Source: Sphaerochaeta pleomorpha str. Grapes
Lineage (GTDB): Bacteria > Spirochaetota > Spirochaetia > Sphaerochaetales > Sphaerochaetaceae
Assembly (NCBI RefSeq): GCF_000236685.1
Contig: NC_016633.1
Span: forward strand, 1,612,001-1,676,000
Reading direction: 5' to 3'
DNA length: 64,000 bases
The notes beneath the pieces were generated by a model. The model was not told the DNA's origin. It saw only the letters and a list, made by a program, of their open reading frames with translations, and did not search any database. A program made the position numbers and the translations under genes. Positions 1 to 8,002 of the stretch are shown in pieces. The number at the start of each line of letters is the position of its first letter. Within the stretch, counting starts at the first letter, position 1.

Positions 1-665
1 TCGATGAAAAGACCCTGTTCACGATTGTAAAGAAGCGGGGTCTCCTCATGGCAAAGGCTGCCGGGGAAGCAGAGAAGAAACAGGGAAAACTGGGCATGGC
101 TGCAGTCATCGGACTGGGTTTTGCCGAAGTCGAGACCTTATTGAAAACAGAAAAGATTGAAGGTCTGTACTGCGCAAATGACAACGGCCCCAAGCAGGTC
201 GTAATTTCAGGCAGGGAAAGCATGATTGCCCAGGCAAAGGACCTTCTGATGGGCAACGGGGCAAGAAAGGTGATTCCCCTGAAGGTGTCTGGTCCCTTCC
301 ACACACCGTTCATGGATGATGCAACTGCAGAATTCTCCGAATTCCTTGCCTCCTGTACGTTCTTTGACCCCATCGAACCGGTGATTTCCTCGGTGAATGG
401 TGACTTTGTGCAATCGAAAAAAGAAGCCCTTTCACATATATCGAGGCAGCTTGCATCCCCTCTGAGATGGACAGCAACAATGCAAAGGGCTGTTGCCTTT
501 GCAGACAAACAAGAGTCGGTCTTAATTGGGGAGCTTGGCGGGAAAGATGTGCTTTCCGGTCTCTGGAGATCAAGTGGTTTACCCTATTCATGCAAATGTA
601 TAGGAACAGAAGCGGCAATTGAAACAATAGGTATACAAGAAAAGGAAGTACTATATGGAAAATGA
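1..665 (+). CDS. fabD: Malonyl-CoA:ACP transacylase, 5' truncated by the window edge
   Basis: Transfers malonyl from CoA to acyl carrier protein to supply type II fatty acid synthesis in the cytoplasm. The reading frame (codons from base 3) is open to the window edge, so the N-terminal part with the GHSLGE nucleophile motif lies outside; the ATG at 48 is internal, because the residues before it (LFTIVKKRGLLM) match the conserved family stretch just upstream. Visible family signatures are QVVISG and the PLKVSGPFHTPFM segment, whose His is the catalytic base. The stop overlaps the fabG start by 11 nt, indicating translational coupling. Identity is secure; only the start is missing. Confidence 0.95.
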   Translation, partial: DEKTLFTIVKKRGLLMAKAAGEAEKKQGKLGMAAVIGLGFAEVETLLKTEKIEGLYCANDNGPKQVVISGRESMIAQAKDLLMGNGARKVIPLKVSGPFHTPFMDDATAEFSEFLASCTFFDPIEPVISSVNGDFVQSKKEALSHISRQLASPLRWTATMQRAVAFADKQESVLIGELGGKDVLSGLWRSSGLPYSCKCIGTEAAIETIGIQEKEVLYGK

Positions 666-1404
666 AAGTAAAACACGCCATGCAGTGGTAACAGGAGGAT
701 CGAGGGGCATCGGTATGGCCATAGTTGAAGCATTGCTCAAAGATGGCTGTGATGTCTGGTATCTCTCCCGCAGCGAGGGGGAAACCCTGGCTGCACTCAC
801 TCCCCTTGCACAATCGCTGGGAAAATCCCTTTTCTGGGTTGCGTGCGACATGGCCGACCGACAGGGGGTGGAAACAGCGCTTGATACAGTTATCAAGGAA
901 GCGGTTACCATCGATGTCCTGGTAAACAATGCGGGCATTACCCGTGATGGGCTTCTCATGCGCATGAAAGACCAGGCATGGGACGATGTCATTGCAGTGA
1001 ACCTGACTGCAGCTTTCCTTACCTGCAGGAAAATAGGCAGGCTCATGGCTGGCCAGAGAAGTGGTTCGATTATCAATACCTCTTCGGTGGTAGGGATCAT
1101 GGGTAACGGGGGCCAGACAAACTATGCTGCCTCAAAAGCGGGTTTGATCGGGTTCTCCAAGAGCCTGGCAAGGGAACTTTCCCTCAGGAATATCAGGGTC
1201 AATGTCGTAGCCCCGGGGTTCATCGAGACTGCGATGACCGAGGTGCTTTCTGACAACCTCAAAGATACCCTCAAGACCCAAATTCCCCTTGGCCGCATCG
1301 GATCGGCAGGGGAAATCGCAGAAGCCGTAGCATTTTTGGCTTCAGATAGGGCTTCCTACATCACAGGTCAGGTTCTGGCTGTCGATGGTGGGATGGCAAT
1401 GTAA
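655..1404 (+). CDS. fabG: 3-oxoacyl-ACP reductase
   Basis: NADPH-dependent reduction of 3-oxoacyl-ACP, the first reductive step of each elongation cycle. A 249-residue short-chain dehydrogenase, the usual FabG length: nucleotide-binding TGGSRGIG at 13-20, NNAG at 91-94, and the catalytic Ser143/Ser144, Tyr157 and Lys161 arranged as S-x12-13-Y-x3-K. The C-terminal ITGQVLAVDGGMAM segment is typical. It starts inside the end of fabD and is followed by fabF within 20 nt, so it is part of one fab operon. SDR proteins can have other substrates, but the position between fabD and fabF makes FabG nearly certain. Confidence 0.96.
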   Translation: MENESKTRHAVVTGGSRGIGMAIVEALLKDGCDVWYLSRSEGETLAALTPLAQSLGKSLFWVACDMADRQGVETALDTVIKEAVTIDVLVNNAGITRDGLLMRMKDQAWDDVIAVNLTAAFLTCRKIGRLMAGQRSGSIINTSSVVGIMGNGGQTNYAASKAGLIGFSKSLARELSLRNIRVNVVAPGFIETAMTEVLSDNLKDTLKTQIPLGRIGSAGEIAEAVAFLASDRASYITGQVLAVDGGMAM

Positions 1405-1421
1405 AGATGGGAGACAATACA

Positions 1422-2693
1422 ATGGAACAGAAAACTAGAAGAGTCGTAGTAACCGGAATGGGGACTGTCAATCCTTTGGGAAAGCGTGTCGAGGAGTTCT
1501 GGGCAAATATACAAAAGGGCGTATGCGGGATTGGGCCTCTGACCAAGTTCGATACTACCGATTATCCGGCAAAGATAGCCGGTGAAGTAAGGGATTTCGA
1601 TCCCTCCGACCTTCTCGACCGTAAAGAGACCAGAAGTATGGCCGACTTTACCAAGTTCGCCGTCTATGCGGCGGTGCAGGCTATGGACCAGGCGGGCTTG
1701 CAACCGGGCGGGTATGATCCAGACCGTGCCGGGGTATACCTGGGTAACGGTATCGGGGGATTCGAAGTAGTTGAGGAAAACCTCTACAAGCTGTATGAAC
1801 GCGGTCCCCATGCCGTGGCCCCGCTTACGATTCCCAAGCTTATCTCCAATGAGGCAGCCGGGAATATTGCCATCCACTTCGGATTCCAAGGCCCCTGCAA
1901 AACTACGGTGACTGCCTGTGCCTCAGGTACCGATGCCATTGGCGATGCTTTCAATGCAATACGGTTTGGCCTTAGTGATGTGGCTATCAGCGGAGGCACG
2001 GAAGCCGCCATAACAAAGCTTTCGGTTGCCGGTTTCTGCCGTATCCAGGCACTTGCCACCAAATACAATGACACCCCTGAGAAAGCAAGCCGTCCGTTCG
2101 ACAAGGACCGCGATGGATTTGTAATCGGAGAAGGAGCCGGAATTTTGGTTTTGGAATCGTTGGAGCATGCGAAAAAACGTGGGGCTACCATCCTTGGCGA
2201 GATTGCCGGCTACGGCATGACGTGTGATGCCTACCATCTCACGGCCCCGAACCCCAATGGGGACGGAGCTGCAAAAGCTATGCGCAATGCATTACAGGTT
2301 GCAGGTAAAAACCTTGAGGATGTCGATTATATCAACGCCCATGGGACATCTACCTCAGCCAATGACTCAATGGAAACCAAAGCAATCAAGCAGGTCTTCG
2401 GTGACCATGCCTACAAACTGAAGGTTTCCTCAACGAAGTCAATGACTTCCCATCTGGTTGCCGCAGCAGGAGCTGTGGAGGCTATTGTATGCCTGCTTGC
2501 TATCAGGGACCAATATTTTCCCTGTACGATCAACCAGGAGACAGCGGATGAAGAATGCGACCTTGACTATGTACCAAACCAAGGTAAAAATGGACTAATA
2601 CGTTGTGCAATGAGCAACTCGCTCGGGTTTGGCGGGCACAACGGGGTTTTGGTCTTTACACGTTATGAAGAAGGAGAATCAGATGAGCGATGA
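1422..2693 (+). CDS. fabF: 3-oxoacyl-ACP synthase II
   Basis: Condenses malonyl-ACP with acyl-ACP (KAS II). From the ATG at 1422 it is 423 residues: Cys166 in TACASGTDA, His307 in NAHGTSTS and His344 in KSMTSH form the Cys-His-His triad. The last motif is normally KSMTGH; here Ser replaces Gly, a mild variant. An ATG at 1407 in the same frame is possible, but 1422 has GGGAG eight bases upstream and gives the usual N-terminus (RRVVVTGMG), so I prefer it. The 3' end overlaps fabZ by 11 nt. Confidence 0.95.
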   Translation: MEQKTRRVVVTGMGTVNPLGKRVEEFWANIQKGVCGIGPLTKFDTTDYPAKIAGEVRDFDPSDLLDRKETRSMADFTKFAVYAAVQAMDQAGLQPGGYDPDRAGVYLGNGIGGFEVVEENLYKLYERGPHAVAPLTIPKLISNEAAGNIAIHFGFQGPCKTTVTACASGTDAIGDAFNAIRFGLSDVAISGGTEAAITKLSVAGFCRIQALATKYNDTPEKASRPFDKDRDGFVIGEGAGILVLESLEHAKKRGATILGEIAGYGMTCDAYHLTAPNPNGDGAAKAMRNALQVAGKNLEDVDYINAHGTSTSANDSMETKAIKQVFGDHAYKLKVSSTKSMTSHLVAAAGAVEAIVCLLAIRDQYFPCTINQETADEECDLDYVPNQGKNGLIRCAMSNSLGFGGHNGVLVFTRYEEGESDER

Positions 2694-3126
2694 GTTTGAG
2701 CCTTTGGAGCAGTTAATACCCCATAGAAGCCCGTTTCTGTTTGTAGATGAATTGATAGAGTGTGACAATGACCATACAGTCGGCCAGCGTTTATTCACCG
2801 AGAAGGATTTCTTTTTCGAAGGACATTTTCCCGGGTACCCGGTGGTACCGGGAGTAATTCTGGTGGAGACAATGGCCCAATGTGGCGGAGCAGGATTGGT
2901 ACAGGCTGGTATTCTCCCCCATGGGGCATTCTTTGTACTGGGAACAGTAGATAAAGCAAAGTTTCGCAATTTGGTTCGCCCAGGCGATACTATTCGCATT
3001 GAGGTGCAGAATGTCAGGGTATCACTGAATATGGTCCGCCAAAGCGGTGTTATCACAGTCAATGGGCTCAAGGCTGCAGAAGCCTCCTGGATGTGTATCG
3101 TAGGTAAGGGAAAAGACTCAAACTAA
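2683..3126 (+). CDS. fabZ: 3-hydroxyacyl-ACP dehydratase
   Basis: Dehydrates 3-hydroxyacyl-ACP to trans-2-enoyl-ACP. A 147-residue hot-dog-fold protein: PHRSPFLFVD at 13-22, then GHFPGYPVVPGV with catalytic His48 and Glu62 in VETMAQ. The frame is open upstream into fabF, with ATGs at 2629 and 2665, but the start at 2683 has AAGGAG six bases upstream (2671-2676) and gives the normal family length. It lies between fabF and fabV. No FabA-type isomerase signature was noticed, so FabZ is preferred over FabA. Confidence 0.93.
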   Translation: MSDEFEPLEQLIPHRSPFLFVDELIECDNDHTVGQRLFTEKDFFFEGHFPGYPVVPGVILVETMAQCGGAGLVQAGILPHGAFFVLGTVDKAKFRNLVRPGDTIRIEVQNVRVSLNMVRQSGVITVNGLKAAEASWMCIVGKGKDSN

Positions 3127-3137
3127 GGAATAATACT

Positions 3138-4352
3138 GTGATAATTACTAAGAAAGTACTGCGAAATGTCTCTTTGACTGCACATCCACAAGGGTGTGCC
3201 CAGTATGTACAAGACCAGATTGATTGGGTGCAAGCACATGCTCATGCTTCCCTAGATTCCCGTTACCAAAAATGTGATGACCTGAAGCTTCCCCGGCGGA
3301 TTCTGGTTCTCGGGGGTTCAACGGGTTATGGGCTTTCCTCCCGGATTGTAGGGGCCTTTGGCTCCGGGTCCGATACTATCAACGTATCGTTCGAGCGTGA
3401 GCCGTCACAGACAAAGACGGCCACCCCGGGCTGGTACAATACGATGGCCTTCGAGAAAAGGGCAAAAGAAGCGGGGCTCAAGGCCGAATCAATTTTCGGC
3501 GATGCGTTTTCTGACGAGACCAAGCAGAAAACCGGGGCCTTGATCAAGTCTCTGTTTGGGCAGGTAGATCTGGTTATCTATAGCCTTGCCTCCCCCTTGC
3601 GTACCGATCCAAAGACAGGGACAACCTATCGCTCGGTACTCAAACCTCTGGGAAAACCTTTCTCGGCCCTTTCTGTGGACATGGATTGTGATGTCGTGAA
3701 GATGGCAACCATTGAGCCTGCAGAAGGCACCCAGGCTGAAGAGACAGTCCACGTAATGGGCGGAGAAGACTGGGCTCTCTGGATTGAATACCTGATGCAG
3801 GAAAACCTCCTAGCAGAAGGTGCGATGACCGTTTCCTATTCCTACATCGGCCCTAAGATTACCTACCCTGTCTACAGGGAAGGTACTATCGGGAAGGCAA
3901 AGGAAGATTTGGAAAAGACTGCTGCCGAACTGACAAAGAAGTTACAACAGATACAAGGCAAGGCTTATGTGTCTGTCAACAAGGCGTTGGTTACCCGTGC
4001 AAGTGCTGTCATCCCTGTCGTTCCCCTCTATATGGCAATTCTCTATCAGGTTATGAAAGAGAGAGACCTCCACGAACACTGTACCGAACAGATTTACCGG
4101 CTCTTTACCGAAAAGCTGTTCAGCGGGAAGCAGATCCCTACCGACGACGAAGGCCGTGTGCGGGTGGACGACTGGGAAATGCAGGATGATATCCAAGCCG
4201 AAGTCGAACGCAGATGGGCCCTCCAGAAAGAAGGCGAACCGCTCAAGGATGCAGACATTGAAGGGGTCAGGAAGGAATATGACCAGATCCATGGCTTTGG
4301 GTTCGATTCCATCGATTACGAGAAGGATGTAGATCCCAGGGATATCTACTAA
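3138..4352 (+). CDS. fabV: trans-2-enoyl-ACP/CoA reductase, FabV/TER type
   Basis: NADH-dependent enoyl reductase that completes the elongation cycle, in place of FabI or FabK. 404 residues, typical for the FabV/TER family known from Treponema denticola. It begins with GTG at 3138, with AAGGAA seven bases upstream. Cofactor site GGSTGYGL is at 59-66, and the active-site Y-x8-K of the family is Tyr246 and Lys255. IYSLASPLRTDP and the C-terminal HGFGFDSIDYE are also family-typical. Last gene of the fab operon, followed by a strong hairpin. Use of FabV is consistent with a spirochaete. Whether it prefers CoA or ACP substrates cannot be told from sequence; the fab context argues for ACP. Confidence 0.95.
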   Translation: MIITKKVLRNVSLTAHPQGCAQYVQDQIDWVQAHAHASLDSRYQKCDDLKLPRRILVLGGSTGYGLSSRIVGAFGSGSDTINVSFEREPSQTKTATPGWYNTMAFEKRAKEAGLKAESIFGDAFSDETKQKTGALIKSLFGQVDLVIYSLASPLRTDPKTGTTYRSVLKPLGKPFSALSVDMDCDVVKMATIEPAEGTQAEETVHVMGGEDWALWIEYLMQENLLAEGAMTVSYSYIGPKITYPVYREGTIGKAKEDLEKTAAELTKKLQQIQGKAYVSVNKALVTRASAVIPVVPLYMAILYQVMKERDLHEHCTEQIYRLFTEKLFSGKQIPTDDEGRVRVDDWEMQDDIQAEVERRWALQKEGEPLKDADIEGVRKEYDQIHGFGFDSIDYEKDVDPRDIY

Positions 4353-4381
4353 AAGAACAGGCTGATTTATCTGTAGATACC

Positions 4382-4428
4382 GAGCAGGCAAGGTCTTTGA
4401 AAACAAAGGCGTTGCCTGCTCTTCTCAT
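4382..4428 (+). terminator. Terminator of the fab operon
   Basis: Perfect 10-bp stem (GAGCAGGCAA at 4382-4391 with TTGCCTGCTC at 4412-4421) and an inner CTTTG/CAAAG stem around AAAA, followed by a short pyrimidine tract. It lies 29 nt after the fabV stop. The weak T-tract is the only reservation. Confidence 0.8.
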
Positions 4429-4517
4429 AAAAGCCCAAAACTCTTCAGCAATGTATAAGGGATACTTTGCCCTGAACAATTGATTCAGCCTAGAATGGGA
4501 CAATGTATCGTAACCTG

Positions 4518-4823
4518 TTATTTTCCTTTCAATTGCTCCTTGGTGATGGCAGAAAAGAATTCCTTGCCCCAGATATCCAAGACCGTGGGATTAGGAATAA
4601 AAGGGCTTACATCCTGTTTTACTGTTTGGAAATCAAGCAAGTCGAACCGGTCGAGAAGCTTTCTTTTTACTAGTTCCAGGGTTAAGGATTCTTCATTGAG
4701 CCAATGCCCTGACTGTCGCATTCTTTGTTCAAGATGGTAGAGATTTACAGGAATCCCTTCTGCCAGATACCAGACATAATTGTAGAAATCGCGTTCGATC
4801 AAGACAACCGGCCTCAAAACCAT
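4518..4823 (-). pseudogene. C-terminal remnant of an AbiEii/AbiGii-family nucleotidyltransferase toxin
   Basis: The 101 residues match the C-terminal third of the AbiEii toxin family: RDFYNYVWYLAEG corresponds to the usual GRD-W/F-YD-xVWY segment, followed by HLEQRMRQSGHW, DVSPFI and LDIWGKEFF. The N-terminal nucleotidyltransferase core with its GG-S/T-x-L motif and acidic residues is missing; the open frame upstream (to about 4905) does not resemble the family, and no AbiEi antitoxin partner is nearby. The likely reading is a truncated, non-functional relic of a type IV toxin-antitoxin pair. Family match is recalled from conserved motifs, not from a search. Confidence 0.65.
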
Positions 4824-5149
4824 AGTGGATCCAGCTCGTTCTCTGTAAAGTTCCAGAATCCCCAGGGCTTGGTTGCAAATCTCAAAGAAATACTTTCCCC
4901 AGGTTCACCATACTGGTACTTAAAGGTTTGTTGAATATCCCTTCGTGCAGCTTACTATCATAACCAAGCCGTACAAGTAGCATGCACTGGTTCCAATGTT
5001 TCCCATTCCAAGTCTGCCATCCCTTCTCGAACATAGGCTCTGCAAAGGAGGACATAGGGGCTTTGCAACATTTCCAACCAAAAAAACAGTTGCCAGATAC
5101 ATAGCTGTACTGAGGACCTATTGCTCCCTGTCAGATATGGAGAGGACAG
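4824..5149 (-). other. Degenerate region with broken coding fragments, origin unrecognised
   Basis: No intact gene. On the minus strand two stretches look protein-like but are separated by stops and frame shifts: one around 5145-4968 (contains SPYVLLCRAYVREG and EWETLEPVHATC) and one around 4955-4824 in another frame (contains KYQYGEPGESISLRF and KPWGFWNFTENELDP). They may be one decayed gene with frameshifts. I do not recognise the parent family. Together with the toxin remnant this marks a scar of past insertion or deletion between the fab operon and the cyclase gene. Confidence 0.4.
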
Positions 5150-5185
5150 AAAAAGGGCCTTTCCTGCTTGAGGATAGGCCCTTTT
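5150..5185 (-). terminator. Terminator downstream of the GAF-GGDEF gene
   Basis: Ten-bp perfect stem (AAAAGGGCCT at 5151-5160 with AGGCCCTTTT at 5176-5185). Read on the minus strand it ends in TTTTT, 17 nt beyond the stop of the cyclase gene. Confidence 0.8.
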
Positions 5186-5202
5186 CCTGTATACCGGTTC
5201 CC

Positions 5203-6552
5203 TTACATCGAAACCCGGTTTCTTCCCGAATTCTTAACAATATAGAGGGCACGGTCTGCAGCCTCAATCATTTCCTTCTCATACTCAGCATCAAGTTCAG
5301 GGAACGAGGCTCCCCCGATACTGACTGTTACGTGAATGCTCTGTTCGCCGTAGCTGACCCGTTTCTCCTCAATCATACGCCTGATGTTTTCTCCCACATC
5401 CTGGGCGTCGGAGCGGGAGGCACCAAGGAGAACGAGCATAAACTCATCACCCCCGAGGCGGACAATGATATCGCCTTCCCTCAGTTGGCCCCGGGCAGTC
5501 ATGGCTATGCTGCGCAAGACCCTGTCGCCAATTGAGTGGCCATAGGCATCATTGATCTGTTTGAAGTTATCGATGTCAATCATCATGAGACCAAGCGCGC
5601 CACCTTGCTTGACCGACCTGACAAATTCCTCATGGAGCCTGGACATTCCGAAGCGTCTGTTATAGACACCGGTGAGGGGGTCAACGGCAGCAAGTTTTTG
5701 TACCTGGTCATGGGCCATTGCATTATGCATTGCAAGGGCAAGACTCCTCCCAAACAAGTCAAGGTTCTCATACATTTCTTTTTCAAAGGGAACAGGAGAG
5801 GCCAAAACGATGACTCCCAGGCCAACCTGTTTATAGAGAACCGGTTCAACGATAATCTGTTGTGGATGGAATGAAGCAAGCACCCCATCAAGCATAATGT
5901 CTTTTGGGATGTCAATCAGGCTTCGCTTCAGAGTCCTGAGGGTATCGAGGACCAAGATATTCTCGCCAAGGGAATCGGCCTTTGTCAAACCGATTGAGCA
6001 ACGAACTTGCATTTCCCCGTCTTCTTCCACCAAAATAGCCCCTGCAGGAGCCTTAACCATCTCCATGAGGGAGACCAAGGCAGCACGTGAAAGCTCATCG
6101 GTTTCAAGATGGCTACTCAGCATCTGGGTGTAGGTTCGGATATTCACCTCTGTCTGCAAAGACTTGGCAAGGGTATCGACAAGGCTGTTGAAGGAACGGG
6201 AACTGTCACCTAAGGCGTCTTCACTGTCTACAGGGATATGGCACTTCATGGGGGTACAGTCAAAAGCATCATTCTTACCGGCAAGGTCTTTCAGATGTCC
6301 TTCGATTTCCATCATATGATTGGAAAGATCTTTAATCCGAGAACCTACAATACGTTTCGCCAACTGGATATTCACAGCCCCGACACAAAGACCTGCTATC
6401 ATACATACCAGAAAGAACCACCAACTCAATGCGATCGAAGAGGGGATCCCAAGCACCAACATAAAAAACGGGAAAATGATACCGACAAGCATTCCGAACC
6501 CCATCATCCAGATTGCCAGGTCGGAAAATACCTTTTTTGTCATTCTTATCAT
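5203..6552 (-). CDS. Membrane-anchored diguanylate cyclase with GAF-like domain
   Basis: Makes cyclic di-GMP from two GTP. 449 residues: two hydrophobic segments near 10-35 and 41-62 (membrane anchor with very little outside), a charged linker to about 135, a GAF-like sensor region of about 150-290, then a GGDEF domain to the end. The signature GGDEF is intact at 367-371, and the inhibitory I-site RxxD (REGD) lies exactly five residues upstream, so product inhibition is expected. Start ATG at 6552 has GAGG about 11 bases upstream; an ATG at 6543 is the alternative. It stands alone, flanked by its own terminator. The signal sensed by the GAF region is unknown. Confidence 0.9.
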   Translation of the reverse strand: MIRMTKKVFSDLAIWMMGFGMLVGIIFPFFMLVLGIPSSIALSWWFFLVCMIAGLCVGAVNIQLAKRIVGSRIKDLSNHMMEIEGHLKDLAGKNDAFDCTPMKCHIPVDSEDALGDSSRSFNSLVDTLAKSLQTEVNIRTYTQMLSSHLETDELSRAALVSLMEMVKAPAGAILVEEDGEMQVRCSIGLTKADSLGENILVLDTLRTLKRSLIDIPKDIMLDGVLASFHPQQIIVEPVLYKQVGLGVIVLASPVPFEKEMYENLDLFGRSLALAMHNAMAHDQVQKLAAVDPLTGVYNRRFGMSRLHEEFVRSVKQGGALGLMMIDIDNFKQINDAYGHSIGDRVLRSIAMTARGQLREGDIIVRLGGDEFMLVLLGASRSDAQDVGENIRRMIEEKRVSYGEQSIHVTVSIGGASFPELDAEYEKEMIEAADRALYIVKNSGRNRVSM

Positions 6553-6797
6553 TGTATTTACTGCCTCATGATGACCCTAAAAGAGAAACACAGTTCTGTC
6601 AAGAGGATTTTTGCAACCTACACTTTTTCTCACATGAGGTACAAAAACAGGACTTAGTATCATATTTTTCTAAGTAATTGCCTAGAATCAAGTAACCCTG
6701 CGTATAGTACACCTGACTCTTGGTTATTACAGCAGGCCCCTAGGGGGCCAGACCAACCATGTGAGAGAAACAGATTCCTGTGGTTCTTTCTTTGAAA

Positions 6798-6823
6798 CAG
6801 TGAGAATCCCTAGATTCCCACTG
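6798..6823 (-). terminator. Hairpin at the 3' end of the CHR operon
   Basis: CAGTGAGAATC (6798-6808) pairs with GATTCCCACTG (6813-6823) with one wobble and a 4-nt loop. It spans the stop codon of the second CHR gene. There is no clear T-tract, so it may act as an mRNA end stabiliser rather than as a terminator. Confidence 0.45.
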
Positions 6824-7379
6824 CCTTGGCAAGGATACCGACCACCGCGCCGATTGCCAGCAAAAGGATTGGTCCGACATGGATTCTTTTGCTGTCGAGT
6901 AGTATAAAAGCAATGACGAACACTACCAAGGCAAAAGGATCGAGGCTGCCAATCCCGGAGGTTATATGCCCTACTGAGAGCGCGAGCAAAACCAGCCCGG
7001 CACTAAAGATAGCCGCAACTACCACAGGCCTCATGCCGTCTAGGATATCTTTGAGCATTGTCTGCTTGCTATACTTCTCGTATAACCGGGCAAGAATTAC
7101 CATAATAATGCAGGAAGGGAGGATATTTCCCAAAGTTGCGACTATCACCCCAAGGACCCCTGCTACTTTCATACCGACAAAAGTTGCAGAGTTAATGGCT
7201 ATAGGACCTGGGGTCATCTCTGCAATGGTAACCAAATCGGCATATTCTGCCATAGTAAGCCAATGGTGAAGATCAACAGTCTGGGCCTGGATGAGGGGCA
7301 TGGCGGCATAGCCTCCCCCGATACTGAACAAACCGATTTGAAAGAAGCTGGCAAATAGCTGCAAGAGGGTAACTACCAT
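6810..7379 (-). CDS. CHR-family (chromate/sulfate) transporter, second half-size subunit
   Basis: Integral membrane protein of 189 residues, one of a pair of short-chain CHR proteins. Family signatures: FSIGGGYAAMPLI near the start and the MTPGPIAINSATFVG segment (about residues 52-68), followed by alternating hydrophobic helices. CHR proteins move chromate and, in several bacteria, probably sulfate or other oxyanions; short forms come as adjacent homologous pairs. Its start ATG overlaps the stop of the upstream CHR gene by one base (TAATG), so the two are translated together. Its position at the end of a sulfatase operon suggests sulfate as a physiological substrate (inference). Confidence 0.88.
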   Translation of the reverse strand: MVVTLLQLFASFFQIGLFSIGGGYAAMPLIQAQTVDLHHWLTMAEYADLVTIAEMTPGPIAINSATFVGMKVAGVLGVIVATLGNILPSCIIMVILARLYEKYSKQTMLKDILDGMRPVVVAAIFSAGLVLLALSVGHITSGIGSLDPFALVVFVIAFILLDSKRIHVGPILLLAIGAVVGILAKAVGI

Positions 7380-7978
7380 TATTTGACCTCCTTTCGCACG
7401 TTATAAAGGCTTACGAAGATAGAGAATAGCAGGCACACCACCATGACCAGCATAATATTCACTTTGAAAAAGTATAGGGCAGAGAACGAAGCTACCAGAA
7501 CGGCTACCGGCAAAAATTTCTTTTTTACAAGAAGCGGTTTGGCCAAAGACCAGGTAACCTGCAATACGATGGCGGCAACCACTGCACGCATGCCGTGAAA
7601 AGCTGCAGCTATCCAAAGGTTCGACTTAACCGCTTCATAGCCCAGGCTTACCAGCGAAAGAATAAGCATAGGGGGCATGATAGTCCCAAGCGTAGCAACC
7701 AAGGCTCCCGGTAGCTTTGCCAAGTGGTAACCTACCATCAAGGAACCATTGACTGCAATGGGACCGGGACACGACTGGGCAATGGTCACGAAATCCATCA
7801 TCTCTTCGTCATCTATCCATTTGAGTTGCTCGACCATTTTCTTTCTCATAAGGGATATGATGACAAATCCACCCCCAAAGGTAAAAGCACTGAGGACCAG
7901 CGTGGTCCAAAATAATTTTACATAAAAGCGCAGGTTTATCTCCGGTCTACCTTTCTTTGTTTTTAAATCATGTTGCAC
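7379..7978 (-). CDS. CHR-family (chromate/sulfate) transporter, first half-size subunit
   Basis: 199 residues, homologous partner of the next gene. Motifs FTFGGGFVIISLMRKK (about residues 37-52) and SCPGPIAVNGSLMVG are the first-half versions of the CHR signature; five to six hydrophobic segments follow. It starts 24 nt after the radical SAM maturase, on the same strand and without a terminator between, so it probably belongs to the tct-sulfatase transcript. Transport direction cannot be read from sequence. A function unrelated to the sulfatase, such as chromate resistance, remains possible. Confidence 0.88.
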   Translation of the reverse strand: MQHDLKTKKGRPEINLRFYVKLFWTTLVLSAFTFGGGFVIISLMRKKMVEQLKWIDDEEMMDFVTIAQSCPGPIAVNGSLMVGYHLAKLPGALVATLGTIMPPMLILSLVSLGYEAVKSNLWIAAAFHGMRAVVAAIVLQVTWSLAKPLLVKKKFLPVAVLVASFSALYFFKVNIMLVMVVCLLFSIFVSLYNVRKEVK

Positions 7979-8002
7979 TTGAAGATGGCTCCCTATCAGT
8001 AG

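Noticed and set aside
6553-6797. Possible small gene or RNA between the cyclase and CHR genes
   Set aside because: No frame with a ribosome site and no stable, convincing RNA fold could be seen; probably promoter region of the cyclase gene.
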